The notes beneath the pieces were generated by a model that saw only the letters and a list, made by a program, of their open reading frames with translations, searched no databases and was not told the DNA's origin. From Paraescarpia echinospica (Eukaryota > Annelida > Polychaeta > Sabellida > Siboglinidae), in NCBI GenBank assembly GCA_020002185.1, contig CM034541.1, forward strand, positions 26,082,902 to 26,146,901: a DNA stretch of 64,000 nt, given 5' to 3'. This document shows, piece by piece, positions 35,165 to 47,262 of the stretch. The position numbers and the translations under genes are program-made. How positions within the stretch are numbered: the stretch's first letter is position 1; each line of letters opens with the position of its first letter.

Positions 35165-35675
35165 GTGTGCTACGGGAAGGTTGTGTCTGTAAATTCGAGA
35201 AGGTTGTGTCTGTAGATGCGAAACGATTATGTCAGTAGACTCGAGAAAATTGTATATGTGTAGACTCCAGAAGGTTGTGTCTGTAGACGCGAGAATATTG
35301 TGTCTGTAGACTCAAGAAGGTTGAGTCTGTAGACTCAAGAAGGTTGTGTCTGTAGACTCCAGAAGGTTGCGTAAAAAAACTCGTGAAGGTTGTGCTGTTG
35401 ACTCGAGAAGGTTGTGTCTGTGGACTTCAGAAGGGGGTTGTGTCTGTAGACTCGAGAAGGTTGTGTCTGTAAACACGAGAAGGTTGTGTCTGTAGACTCG
35501 AGAAGGTTGTGTCTGTAGACTCGAGAAGGTTGTGTCTGTATGCTCGAGAAGGTTGTGTCTGTAGACTCGAGAAGGTTGTGTCTGTAGACTCGAGAAGGTT
35601 GTGTCTGTAGACTCGAGAAGGTTGTGTCTGTAGACTCGAGAATGTTGTGTCTGTATGCTCGAGAAGGTTGTGCTT
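35165..35675. repeat. 23-bp minisatellite, about 22 copies
   Basis: Unit GAAGGTTGTGTCTGTAGACTCGA with point variants and one insertion of G residues near 35433. The minus-strand open frames with TTFSSLQTQPSRVYRHN repeats derive from it. Confidence 0.95.
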
Positions 35676-36997
35676 CACCGTTATTCAAAACAAAGTGAAT
35701 GATATTGCAACGAAGCAATTAGTGTAAATCTATTCACAAATGGACCGAATCCGTCTGTAGCATAGTGACCAGTAGCCCTATTACACACAACTAGCTGAAG
35801 TGTAAAGTCCTTGGGCTAGGTAGACTCATATTCACATTGACCTTCAACGGATAGTTCAAGACAATACTGTTGGTGACCTCATAGCATAATCATTTTACAT
35901 CTAGGCGCCTGTCTCTTTGCAGTGGTAGCCTGTACTAATGGGATTTCATGTAAATAAATTATTGATACACATACCATTGGGGTGGATATAAATATGTCCG
36001 CATACGTCTAAAACCCTTACCATTACCTTAGTAGGTATTATACCACAATAGTTATGCGTAATCAACATTTCCCAGGGGAAAAAAGTTAATTTCACTTGTA
36101 ACTGTTAGAATAATATTTAGTATTTAAAATATTGTGCAGTAAATGATCTACGAGTGCGGAGAGAAAGCTGACGCGTGGACTATTCAGCAGCCAATGTTAT
36201 ATGTGATTTGATTTTCACTGCGATTATTATGCATTACTGTTATACTTATTTGCGATCATCAAGTGTGAAATATATAATATGAAACGTCGTGTTATATGAG
36301 AAGGTCAGTTTGACGCAGCCAGATCAAACTCCACACGCACACACACGCGTACACGCACGCGCACACGCATACTCCGCCAATAACAAAACTCTCACAAAAT
36401 ACATACATTCACGGCAATGAATAATCAATTGCTCTCAATTAACACCAACAATATTTTGTAATGGTCAAAACTGTACAGGTCCTACATTTTAACGAACCAC
36501 AACAAGAAGGTTACCGGTGTCATGACCCCCTTCAAAGACACACGTGATCCGGGCAGTCTAGTTGCTTGCCGTCTTCCCAAGAGCAACCGTAAGTACTTGT
36601 AGGCTAAATATTATGATTGCACCCCTTAGTATTCAGTAGGTAATATAGAGTTGCTTGTATTTCATAGTTGACACACGGGTACCTATTCACCAAATCAGGC
36701 GACAGTGTAGACATTCATTACAAGGGGCGAACAGGTAATAGATTATGTCATGTGCAGACAAGTAATTGACATGTGACATACAATGGTCACGTGACCAACG
36801 TGTTGGTCGGCCCGTGTAAGTTGGTGAACGTTATTCGGAGGCAAGGTACGTTTCGGTACATACAGTTACATTCTAATTAGTTTGTACCGACTTCGTGGTC
36901 ATTTGACATCCTATATGTACTTTTTGAATGTTGTTGTTTATTTATGCTACACGGAGGTCTGCACCACTTAATCTAAAGTAAACATGGCAAGTCGCCG
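35676..36997. other. Unrecognised sequence
   Basis: No gene seen; a short CACACGCA-rich stretch lies at about 36333-36370. Confidence 0.4.
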
Positions 36998-37730
36998 TCA
37001 CTCCGTCCAACTACTTCAACTTCCAGTCCAAATTCCAAGAGTCACAGCCATGGGCTTAGTCCACAGGCTGACAGAGGTCATGTCTGACCACGTCTCCTGT
37101 GGTGTCGCGCAGTCTCAAAGACGGGGAGGGGGGTATTTTCAGCAAAATCCTGGATATTTGTCTGTATTCCATTAGACCGGAAAATACTATATGGGATAGC
37201 AAAGATATGTTATGTAGCACATTTTCGAACATGACATTTTAATTGAATTTCCACTGAGGGAGAATGTCACAAAAGGGCACTTTCAATGGCAGAGGCGGCT
37301 CACACACGCACGCACGCACAGACACACACTCCGTCCAACTACTTCAACTTCCAGTCCAACTTCCAAGAGTCAAAGCCATGGACACAGTCCACAGGCTGAC
37401 AGAGGTCATGTCTGCGCTCACGAGCGGTATACCTGTGCCAACTTATATCGGAAGACAGGGGGGTGCTGTCGGAGATTTCTCGCAGGAAATTAAGCGGTTG
37501 ACCACGTCTCCTGTGGTGTCGCGCTGTCTCAGAGACGGGGAGGGGGATATTTTCAGCAAAAATCCGGGAGATTTGCCTGTATTCCAAAAGACGGGGAAAT
37601 ACTATATGGGATAGCAAATATATGTTACGTAGCACATTTTCGCACATGACGTTTTCATTGAATTTCGACTGAGGGGACAATGTCACAAAAGGCACTTTCA
37701 ATAGCAGAGGCGGCTCACACAAACACAAAC
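36998..37730. repeat. Direct duplication, about 320-390 bp unit
   Basis: Two adjacent copies, starting CACTCCGTCCAACTACTTCA at about 36998 and at about 37328. Both run through CCACAGGCTGACAGAGGTCA, GACCACGTCTCCTGTGGTGT, ACTATATGGGATAGCAAA and a final TGTCACAAAAGG...GGCGGCTCACAC. Copy 2 carries about 70 extra bases (about 37413-37490). Both share the AAAATCC..GAGATTTGCCTGTATTCCA segment with 9570-9605. Confidence 0.85.
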
Positions 37731-38149
37731 CTTAACCAATATCAGCTGTGGAGGAACACACAACCACATGCACACACACTCAACATTTTCGCATTCGTCG
37801 TTTGGGATTTTTCACGAAATATTTTCCAGAAACAATATGTGAGCTTGCAGAAGTATATGACACTCTCTAGACAAACATATTAATCATGAATTTTGTGCAT
37901 AATTGTATTATGGTTCCGCCAGTGATACATCATACTATTACATACCAAGACTGTATTGCTGGTAAAGTTACATACAGGAATACGTAGGATATATAGATCA
38001 TCTTAACAAATTCTTTCATGATTTCACTTCTCTTTGGTTCCCAACAAGATCATGGCGCGGCACTTCGAGATTTCGTTGAGTGGTGTGATGACTCCTAGTT
38101 TAATGTATGTAAGACCAAGGAGTTAGTAATATAGTTCAGAAAGCACAAT

Positions 38150-38640
38150 CAATGTCCTGAAAAAATCCACCATTCATGATCAAGAGGTTGAAATTGTCAC
38201 CAAGTACAAATACTTAGGTACAGTGTTTGATAACAAACTTGATGGAATGACATCACTGAAGTAATCGTCAAGAAATGTAAACAGAGCCTGTACTTTCTTA
38301 GAAAACTAAACTCATTTTATGTTGATAAAACATTTTAAACCTGTTTTACAAGTCTTTTATTGAGAATGTTCTTTGCTTTTCGTTTATCTGTTGGTATGTC
38401 AACCTTAGTGTTAAAAACAGTGTCAGCTCCAAAGTAATCGGAAAGACATAATTCAGTTTTGTGAAAAACAGGTACTTAGGAAGGCATGTTCTAATTTAGC
38501 CAATGGTAGTCATGCTCTATATCCCATGTTTGAGACTCTGCCGTCGGGCCGCCATTTTAGGTGCCCCTCAAGAAAACAAACCGTAAGACGTTATGTTTTA
38601 TTCCTGCTGCCATCAGTCTTTTTAATGACGTTAAATGAAT
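38150..38640 (+). mobile_element. Non-LTR retrotransposon 3' fragment
   Basis: Broken frames read QEVEIVTKYKYLGTVFDNKL, KCKQSLYFLRKLNSFYVDKT, FYKSFIENVLCFSFICWYVN and LPSGRRF then VPQ/KT-like residues. These are typical of the C-terminal part of L2/Rex-type LINE polyproteins. Frameshifts and stops are present; it ends near a (TG)n stretch. Confidence 0.7.
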
Positions 38641-38798
38641 GTAGTGTGTGTGTGTATGTGTGTGTGTTTATGTTCTATATATTTAGTGGTTATAGTGTAA
38701 AGAAATGCACTCCATGTTCATGTGATAAATTATTCTTATTTATGAATTTGATTGCATCAGCCAGTGATATGCCGCTACCTATGGTATATTTTAATACA

Positions 38799-39020
38799 TA
38801 TATATATCTTCTTGTTCTTCTCCCCCTTGCTCCCTTGCGGGGTGGGGTCCACGTCACTTGGTAGCTTCTTCTACTTTTCTTATCAGTTCTTTCCACCTCT
38901 CTCTCTCTCGTCCGCAATGGCCATCCTGTTCACGCCAGCTTTTTCCCAGGTCTCGTTTTATGCTATCGTTCCATCTTTAGTCGTCCTCTTCATCTTCTGC
39001 CACCCTCTTCTACTTTAGAT
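38799..39020 (-). mobile_element. RTE-like LINE 3' tail
   Basis: On minus, residues resembling RPGKSWREQDGHCG then CCCCACCCCGCAAGGGAGC and a GAAGAA tail (about 38805-38840). The pattern is shared with the fragment at 61070-61430. Confidence 0.5.
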
Positions 39021-39265
39021 ATAATATTATATATATATATATACATTTTTATACACTGTGCCCGCCCAAACGACAATGTTACAGGGATGAATACCGTTTT
39101 ATTGTATTGTATGTCCTTGTATGTGATAGTTTGAGACGCCCCCGAGTGCGCTTAGAGAGGTGTTGATGTCGACAGGTGAGCACACAGCACAGCTCGGGGT
39201 CACGACGACGTCGTGGCCCATCAATCAGTCACCTGTACCGCTGTCCGACTAACCACAGTGCAACA

Positions 39266-39274
39266 TTTATAAAG
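39266..39274 (+). promoter_or_regulatory. Possible TATA box upstream of the dehydrogenase
   Basis: TTTATAAAG followed by GC-rich CCCCGCTCC, about 600 bases upstream of the first coding exon. Initiation here would require a 5' untranslated exon spliced to the acceptor after the T run at 39850-39859. Weak evidence. Confidence 0.25.
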
Positions 39275-39876
39275 CCCCGCTCCTAAAGTCAATGCGCGTG
39301 ACCGACACAAACATAAATCTGTGTGATATTACCGGTATACGTACCCGAATATAAATTTGTGGAATATTACCCGGAAATCGGAGCCTCCACGTAATTCCGA
39401 AGAAAACGAGCAACCGTTCGATTCTTCAGATAGGCCCGAAGCCTTTTTAGTATGAAGTTCATAAGAATGTCCTGCTATTTGGTTTATACTAAGCCAATAC
39501 AGTTCGCCCTACGTCAGTTCCTAAGATGGTTGTCAACTCTGCTTAATTCTTACGTTACAGTTTTATTTTCGTGTAGCAGAACACGTTAGGAAGACAACCA
39601 CTTGTTTCATGGGAAAAGTATAAAGCGTGGTTCAGAACACAGAGTAGGCCTAAGGGGGGGGGCTACAGGGTGCCTATGGGGGCTACATGGAGGCTAATCA
39701 TAACAGTTTTGAACATCTTTCGCATGACGTTTCAACATTTCCGAAGAAAATATTTGGGGGCTAAGCCTATCTCACGTCCTCATCAAATGTTTGGGAGAAG
39801 GGCTGAGCCCAAGCCCCCCGGACCCGGCACTTATGTAATTCAGCTGCGTTTTTTTTTAGTAAGATACTCTAACAGG

Positions 39877-40037
39877 ATGGACGGCAAAGGCAAGGTAGCT
39901 TTGGTTACCGGCTCAACCAGTGGTATCGGACTGGCTATTGCGATTGCGCTAGCCAAACGAGGCTGTGGCGTCATTGTGACTGGCCTCGAAGCGGCTGAGG
40001 ACCCGGCTGTGGACGCCATTAAATCACAAATATCAAG
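39877..40037 (+). CDS. Dehydrogenase exon 1
   Basis: Starts at the ATG after AACAGG. Encodes the Rossmann start KVALVTGSTSGIGLAIAIAL and VIVTGLEAAEDPAVDAIKSQ. Donor GTGCGG, phase 2. Confidence 0.85.
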
Positions 40038-41078
40038 GTGCGGTGTGGATTTATTTACATATATTCCATTACATGTGAACTTGCTGTTCAATCATATTAT
40101 ATTGTGACTTATTATGGAATGTAATATGATGTAACGCACTTAACTGCGTATTAGCTTAGATAAAGTTGTGATACAATGCTTCGTAGATTAACGCACAATG
40201 TAGGGCTATAAATATTATGGAAGCAATTATTATTATTAATATTACTGTACTACTTTACACCCGCCATTGGCGTACCAAGCCGAAGGTGTCACCTACATTT
40301 TGAAAACAAGTTCCCAGATTACGCTATCTGGAGCGCCTCGAAGTGACGGTGTCTTACGTTTACAAAGACCAAAAAAGTTTCCATTAGTTCTAGCCGCCCC
40401 CTCATTCACCAATACGTGGGGTGGGAGTTGCTATTCGTACGATCCAAAATGACTATGTGCGTCAATTTGCACAAACATACGTTTCACTCGCCAGATGGTG
40501 CCACTGTATCGATTTATTTGCTCCCCGATCCACGGTGACGACCAGACCACACACCCCTAAGTATTCTTTAATGGATTCCGGCGAATTTGCGAACTTATGA
40601 AACCATTCTACAGGTTCCATATTTCTCCGATACGATAGTTGGCGAAGCAAATATGTAAATAACACAAAATAACTACGTTAGGTTTTTTATACATCGCCAA
40701 TAGGTAGGTCAGATGCCTCTTGTCACAGGAAGCGATTGAACATAGAAAAAAGGCGACTGGGAGAAGATACACTCACACTGCCCTAACATTTGCGTATTGA
40801 TATAGTGAAACGTATTGAAATTCTTACAGGCAGCGGAATACACATCCGAAGAACTAAGCCACATCTACATAATAGACTATAACTGATTAAATATAATATA
40901 AATGATTAAATATAATAGCAATACAACTTTATAAACATTGTATTATTTATTAATAATTACACGCTACATGATATATAAAACGCAGCCACTTGGTTACACA
41001 TACAATAGTTGTGACTATATCTTAATTTGATACCAATATTATATAACAATTATTTTGTAACCTAATTTACCTGTTCAG
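40038..41078. other. Intron 1, nothing recognised
   Basis: AT-rich intron without recognisable repeat or gene. Confidence 0.5.
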
Positions 41079-41200
41079 TTTCAATGTTCGAGTGGAATAC
41101 ATACCCGGAGACCTGAGTGTCTTGAGCGACATCGAGCGGCTTTGTCAAGAATCGATAAAGACGTTTCTACAAGGGGTCGACATCCTTGTAAACAACGCAG
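41079..41200 (+). CDS. Dehydrogenase exon 2
   Basis: Acceptor CTGTTCAG, donor GTAAAC. 122 bases; reads FNVRVEYIPGDLSVLSDIER and GVDILVNNAG. One base completes the split Ser codon and one starts the next Gly codon. Confidence 0.9.
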
Positions 41201-42579
41201 GTAAACTCAACATTCAAGAGACATATTCGTGCCCGTAACAACAAACATTAGGGCTGTCTGTAAGAACCTGTAACATTGGAATTGCCAACAACGTAATGTA
41301 TTTTTAACGCAATTCGCCGGACAGTGTCTGTAGTATGCCTTCGACATATTAATTCTACTATTAAGAACATAATATTAAAACACGAGGTCGGCTTAAAACA
41401 AGGCAACCAATTCGCCCAGTCTGAAACTATGGCTTGCAGACGCTCTAAGAATAAGGCGTATTTTTACTAATACATATCCATCTCCTAAGATTGTTTGCGT
41501 AGCAATACGCCTTTGACTATGTTGTCTATCTATCTATTCACCCGATCGACGGTTTCATGAAAGACGACGACAATACTCCTCCACTGGTGTCTGTTACTCA
41601 ATAACGAGCGTTCGTATAAAGAAAACTAACTAAATTGTAAAATTATAACTATTTTCAAAATAAAGATAATCATTTCAAAAGTGAAGAAAGTTCTGCTTTA
41701 ATACCACACATTTACAGGAATCGTTAGTTCGGACATATTGGTACGATGGGGCCTTATATACCTCGGTTAGACAAATGTAAACGACGTTAGCAACGAACCC
41801 TTCATAAATGCATATAATTAAAGAGCAATGTCATTTTCAACAAGCCTATGTTATACAGACAAAGTTTTGTGATAAAAATAACTGATTATTCCTACTTCAA
41901 CAGCACCTAACAATAACACATGTAATATGTGACCTTATGTTGCAAAATTGGAATTGAGTAACCTTTTTGATTCCACAGATCATAAGCGTTAAAATAATAA
42001 TAATACTCTTTATTGCTAAACGGAATTATGTTTGCTATCAGAGCTAAACATAATGAGCACAAATTAAGCAAAGAAAACATACCTTATACATAAACACATC
42101 ATAGATAGTATCATTGGTGTCACAAAGCATTATTGGCAAGATTCAAAACTATATGCGGAAACAATGACAACATTACTGACAATGAAATGTCAGGTGATGC
42201 TTCATTTGTGAAATATCTTCAGTAGATTTCGATTTATTACTGTCATTCAAGCAAATAATAAAAAATATATGTTTTGAGAAATGAGGTAATTTCGACTAAT
42301 ATTATCTATAGTTTGCTAATATGTGGGTTCGTAAATGCATGTATTTGATTGGCTTTCGTTCATTTGATGACGAAAATAAACTGAACAATGTAAGGAAAGA
42401 TTATAATGTATTCATTTCTGCCAAAATAACAACATCGATGGGATATGACCTGGACAGCTATTTTTGGTTTATGTGCAGAATAAGCCTGTACGACTTAATA
42501 CCCGGTCCACTGTGGCGTGTCACATGTGTTGTTCATGTACAGCATACATGCACACACTTGTGTCCATCTACAAACTGGC
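41201..42579. other. Intron 2, left part, nothing recognised
   Basis: AT-rich with no recognisable feature before the L2-like LINE tail. Confidence 0.4.
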
Positions 42580-43062
42580 CAGAAGTCTTTGTTCTGCTGA
42601 GGGTAACAGTCTTGTGGTTGAGAGATCACGAACTAAAGCCGGAGACAGCGCATTCGATCGCTCTGCTGCCACAGAATGGAATGCTCTTTAGACTACCGTT
42701 ACTTCTAAAAAGTCTCTTCAATCTTTCAAGGCAGCTTTAAAGACTTAACTTTTATTACTGCGTACACTAATTACATAACCGAACACAAATTTTACACTAA
42801 GTTATTCGCAGTTGTATCTCCCTTAATCTGTTTTTACAAGCGAAAGAACATTTTTTATTTTAACACGAGAATTTTGTATTTTAACGTATAAACCAACTTA
42901 CTTAATTTAGTGATGTTCACACAGCACTATTTTCTTAATTTGTTTATTCTTATACTTAAATTTGTCATATTTATGTTATTTATATATTAGTCTTATATAA
43001 AGCGCAATGAAGGTTATAGATATGGGGCTATATAAAATAACCATTATTATTATTGTTCTTGT
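42580..43062 (+). mobile_element. L2-like LINE 3' end in intron 2
   Basis: SAEGNSLVVERSRTKAGDSA and FDRSAATEWNAL, then a stop and LQSFKAALKT resemble the C-terminus of L2-like polyproteins. The 3' end is AAAGCGCAATGAAGGTTATA, GGGGCTATATAAAAT and (ATT)4. It stops 13 bases before the acceptor of exon 3. Confidence 0.75.
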
Positions 43063-43075
43063 TGGTCGGTCGCAG

Positions 43076-43195
43076 GGTTCGACGTGGTGCAGCTGGTGGA
43101 GGACTTCCCGGACGCCTGGGACAGTATGATGGCCGTGATGCTGACAGCGTCCTTCCGTCTTGTCAAACGTCTTGTGTCAGGCATGAAGACGAAAG
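43076..43195 (+). CDS. Dehydrogenase exon 3
   Basis: Acceptor GGTCGCAG, donor GTGAAT. 120 bases; reads FDVVQLVEDFPDAWDSMMAV and RLVKRLVSGMKTK. Ends in phase 1. Confidence 0.9.
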
Positions 43196-43414
43196 GTGAA
43201 TTCGATAGACATATACCAGCGTTCCGCAAACTTTGGGTCTGTACGGGCCAACGTTTTAAAGGAAGGAACACATACATACATGTGTGCATATGTACTTATA
43301 TACAGCGATTTATGTTTGTATGAAATACACCCAGACAATTAACAAATCACACTCTCTAAAAGTAATATTCAGAAAGTACATTGTCAATGTCGACTGTCCA
43401 CCGATACGAACAAG

Positions 43415-45906
43415 TTAGTGAGAAGGGTGGTGTCGCATTTTCTTCGATAATCGACTGAATCCTGGAGCGAGAGGGGAGATCGATTGTCGCAGAAGCGCAT
43501 CCAATCGCTTGTCCGTCAATCGGCCCCTAAGTGAGTTCTTGATATGATTCATGGCCGAAAATCCCAACTCACACGACCACGTGCTACCGAAGTCTACTAG
43601 TAACCTTTGCGCAGCCTCTCCTAACGCTAGAAACCGGAGCGGCACTTTTGTAGACCAGGTCGTCCTTTTCAGCGAGAAACTCTTCTTTCAAGTCCGGCAC
43701 AACTTGGAAGTCGATGACGTCCTCTTGCAATACAGCTTCATCAACACCGAACATGTTCGACAACTTGTGACACACTTCAGGTCGGGCACTAAATGGACTG
43801 GCCAAAAAGCAACATCGATAGAAGTGAAGTCGACGAATCGCTCATTGAAGGCTTCTGCAGACTCACCAACACACCGACAAGCACCTGCTTGGCGTCTTCC
43901 GTGCGCTCATCGTCTTCGCCGCATACTCTCGTGAACCGGAAATGCATAAAGTTTCCACTCTCTTCGTGAACTTTGAAAAGATAAAGCTAGCCGCTAAACC
44001 CCTTTACTGCTTCGTACAGATTACACAGCAGCTTCTGCCTTCCCTGGAACAACATGTTTAACTTGTTCAAGTGTTCAAATATGTCTGCCAGGACGCAGAG
44101 CCGAATTTGAAACTGAGTGTCCAGCTAGGCGACATGACGACCGATTTCTTCAAGAAAGTTGATGATGTGAGGAAACAGTGCAAAACATTTCTCCAGAACT
44201 GCACCACGGCTGAGCCAGCGTACACTGTTATAAAACAGAACATCGCCGCATTCTGCGTCAAATGCGGCCAAGTGATTTTGGAATCTTCGGTGGTTCAGAG
44301 CACGGGCGCGAATGACGTTCACGATCTCAACAACAGTTTGCATCGTCTCCTGAAGGCCGCAACCTCCTTTGCACACAAAGCTTGCTGGTGAATAATGCAA
44401 TGATAAGAAAGCAGGGACGGCTTTCCGATTCACTGTCGGAACATCGCAACGAGTCCAGCTTGACGTCCACGCATACTTGGGGAACCATCCGTGCAAATTG
44501 AAAAAAGGTTGTCCCATGTTAACTCGTTCTCTTCACCGAACTGCAGTAATGCATTGCAAATGTCCGCAGCTGTCGTTGAGCCTTTCAGTGTAATAAGGCA
44601 CAGGAAGTGTTCTGAAACGCCATTGTCGAAGTATCGCACATATACCAGAAGCTGAGCAATACCATTTCTGTGCTCTCGTCAAGTGCAATCGACAAAGCAG
44701 TTGCTTGAAGACGTCGTCACTCAGGCCATCACAGCGACGAGCACACGTGTCGGCTGAAAGCAGCAGTTTGCTAATCTGTTCGACAATTTTCTCTTTGTTT
44801 GGAAAACCCGCAAACATAACTTCGGCACCAGCCAGGAAAGCCGTCGTGAATAAACGGCACCTGGTGTTGCGCAAGGGAGTGACAAATGCGATAGCTAGCT
44901 TCGTTGAGAAGACTCGCACCTTGAGCAAAAACCGACATTCCTTCGCCTCCCCTCGCCCACATATGCATCAAAACGTTTCTTGAACTCCTTCAGCCGCTCA
45001 CCGTTATCCGGGTAAGCATTGTAACTGTTTCGAGTCGTAATGTCTTTTCACATTGTACCTCTTCACCCAGCGACGCTATTAAGACATATGGCTTTTTGAT
45101 CGTATTCGCGATAACAAAAAAAGAACTCACATTCCCAGTTGTCATCGAACAATCGTTTGCCAGAAGTATCAGTTCGACGTTTCTTTTTTTGAAGATGCCA
45201 TATTTTTCGGGATCGCAGCAATAAAAGACTCACAGAGCAATCACTGTAAAACAACAATAAAGTCAACGTTGATACAAAAAGGGCTTGAACTGTCTTCGGA
45301 GCCGAATGTCGTAGAAACGATCTTAACACAACACAAATGTGGGGCGCATTTAATTGATCTGCACAATCGACTGATGGCGCTTATATGATTATTACTAATG
45401 TCATCACTTGTTTCACTATTTGACAAACAATTATTATAATTTCAACAAACTAACGATTAGAGAATCCGTGCATGCTCCTGAATTAAGGAAGAAAGGTAGG
45501 GTAATAGTGCGATGCCATCGGTAATTTATCAATCGAATACCTTCGATACAAAAATAGAAATCAAGATTAACTAATATAAAAATGCTTAACGACCAACTAT
45601 CTACGCAGCGCCATCGGACAATTGCGCAGAATTAATTAAACGCGCACAACATAAATGTTGATCAAGACACGTTTCGTGCGACCGTAGGCCTAACTGTCCC
45701 AGCATCAGAATGGGTTGACGACGCAACCCCAAATTGAACTAAAGTTGCTTAGATTCAACAATAAAGTCGAAATCAACAAATACAAATTTATGTTCCCAAT
45801 CTGTTTTTTCTCTAAATATTTCAACTTTTGGAGAGGGTCTCGCGGGCCAACTGAAAACCGTCCGCGGGCCAAATTATCCCGCGGGTCGGGGTTCGCGGAA
45901 CGTTGA
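43415..45906 (-). mobile_element. hAT transposon relic (ZBED/SCAND3-type transposase)
   Basis: On minus, from right to left: a GC-rich end (CCGCGAACCCCGACCCGCGG) at about 45880-45905, as in other ZBED hAT termini. A BED-type N-terminus follows, with KRLFDDNWECEFFFCYREYD and KAICLNSVAG (about 45180-45065), then NKEKIVEQISKLLLSADTCA and RRCDGLSDDVFKQL. The catalytic-domain region has LKGSTTAADICNALLQFGEE and ICTDGSPSMRGRQAGLVAMF. Then come VVEIVNVIRARALNHRRFQN with SVRWLSRGAVLEKCF, and the C-terminal dimerisation region with CELGFSAMNHIKNSLRGRLT at about 43530. At least five frame changes: inactive. The left terminal repeat was not found. It lies antisense in the dehydrogenase intron where the missing exon should be. 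Confidence 0.85.
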
Positions 45907-46895
45907 CATATACGAACGCCTAACGTCAACCCAATTATGTATTAAACGGAGTAAGTCATCTACTCTACCCGGAATTAGCGGGATTAGTAATTCATAACAG
46001 GAAGTGTGATGTGGTGAATGTGGAAAAACGGGACATCGTTGAATATCAAAGGGATTGCAGTTAACTCAGTCCGATTGGGCCGCATTGCCAATAATGCTTG
46101 TTTTGAAATTGGATGTTTTATTTACTGTTTGAACATGCTCCACGGTCGTACTTTCGAAATTGCGAAGGTTGTTACGGGCTTACTAAGCACCATTTGGCGG
46201 GCAGTATACCTTCAACATACATAGTATAGTCTTAAGAACATTATATTAATTAATAAATGAAAAGCTAGGAACAGACTGCCTCCTTTGACTAGATCAACTG
46301 TTGTGTCAGTTGTAAGCAGTACTATAATTGCTCTGGTTCTCGGTGTAGTTTTGTACCACTTTGCAGTTACACGTAGCTAGGATAAGTTCAGATGATCATA
46401 TGTTGATCGACAGTGACAATAATATTGCCCACATAATGAGGACGTGTTTTGTTCGAAGGCTGGGGGCGAATCATAAACATCTGCTCTCAGTTGGCGACCA
46501 TATCTACTCCGGGAAAATCGGTGTACAGTGCGTGCAAGACGGGATTAGTAGGATTCACTCGGGTTAGTGCAATAACGCGCGCGTGTGTGTGTGTATGTCT
46601 CTGTGTGTGTGTGTGAATGTGTGTGTGTGTGCGTGATCGTGTGTGCGTGTGTGCGTGTGCGCGTGCGTGCGTGGGTAGCCGTGTGTGTCTGTATGTGTGT
46701 ATATGGGGTCAGGACACTGTTAGACTTCCTGCTTGGTTACAGACGAAAAAAAGTGCAGTATATTTTGGAGAAATGATTTTTTACAATGTTCACTTGCTCT
46801 GACATAAGTGCATTTGAGTAGTCAGATTTCTAGATGTGATTGTAGAAGCTGTTGACAGTAAAATATAGTGTCTTTTTAGCTGATTTTACTTAGCG
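45907..46895. other. Intronic sequence, nothing recognised
   Basis: Searched in all frames for the missing dehydrogenase exon and found none. Contains a (GT)n/(GC)n stretch at about 46577-46700. Confidence 0.5.
46577..46700. repeat. Impure (GT)n/(GC)n microsatellite
   Basis: Alternating GT, GC and GA dinucleotides. The CVCVCV open frames are artefacts. Confidence 0.85.
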
Positions 46896-46900
46896 GAAGG

Positions 46901-47079
46901 TGTGTTGATTACATGCTATAGTGATGTCCACAAGGAATAGATGTTTCTTGCCTAATCATCCGTGTTCTGTTCTTCCTGAGTTATTAATAAAATCACACAG
47001 TACGTTTCAGAAAACGGTCTCGATTTGATGCCTTACGATGAGGTTAATTAATAATTAACATACAGTGAGAAGCATTACA
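46901..47079 (+). repeat. 5' LTR of Ty3 element
   Basis: TGTGTTGATTACATG to AAGCATTACA. Contains AATAAA at 46986-46991. Confidence 0.95.
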
Positions 47080-47090
47080 TGGTGTCAGAA
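47080..47090 (+). promoter_or_regulatory. Primer-binding site (putative)
   Basis: TGGTGTCAGAA immediately follows the 5' LTR, where LTR elements anneal a tRNA 3' end. It ends in the TGG expected opposite a CCA end. Confidence 0.7.
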
Positions 47091-47262
47091 ACACGGAGCA
47101 GAGACAACACGCCAGAATTCGAAACACCGAATCCGATAAATACGCAACTGAGTGGAATTTTGACAATTGTCTTTTATCACCGAAGCTGTCAAGGTCAATG
47201 TCATGACGCGCAAGCCGCTTGGCAGGGCGATAATGTGTCCATCAATAACAGTGTAGACAATC

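Noticed and set aside
43551..44391. Plus-strand open frames of 127 and 106 residues
   Set aside because: Antisense shadows of the hAT transposase relic.
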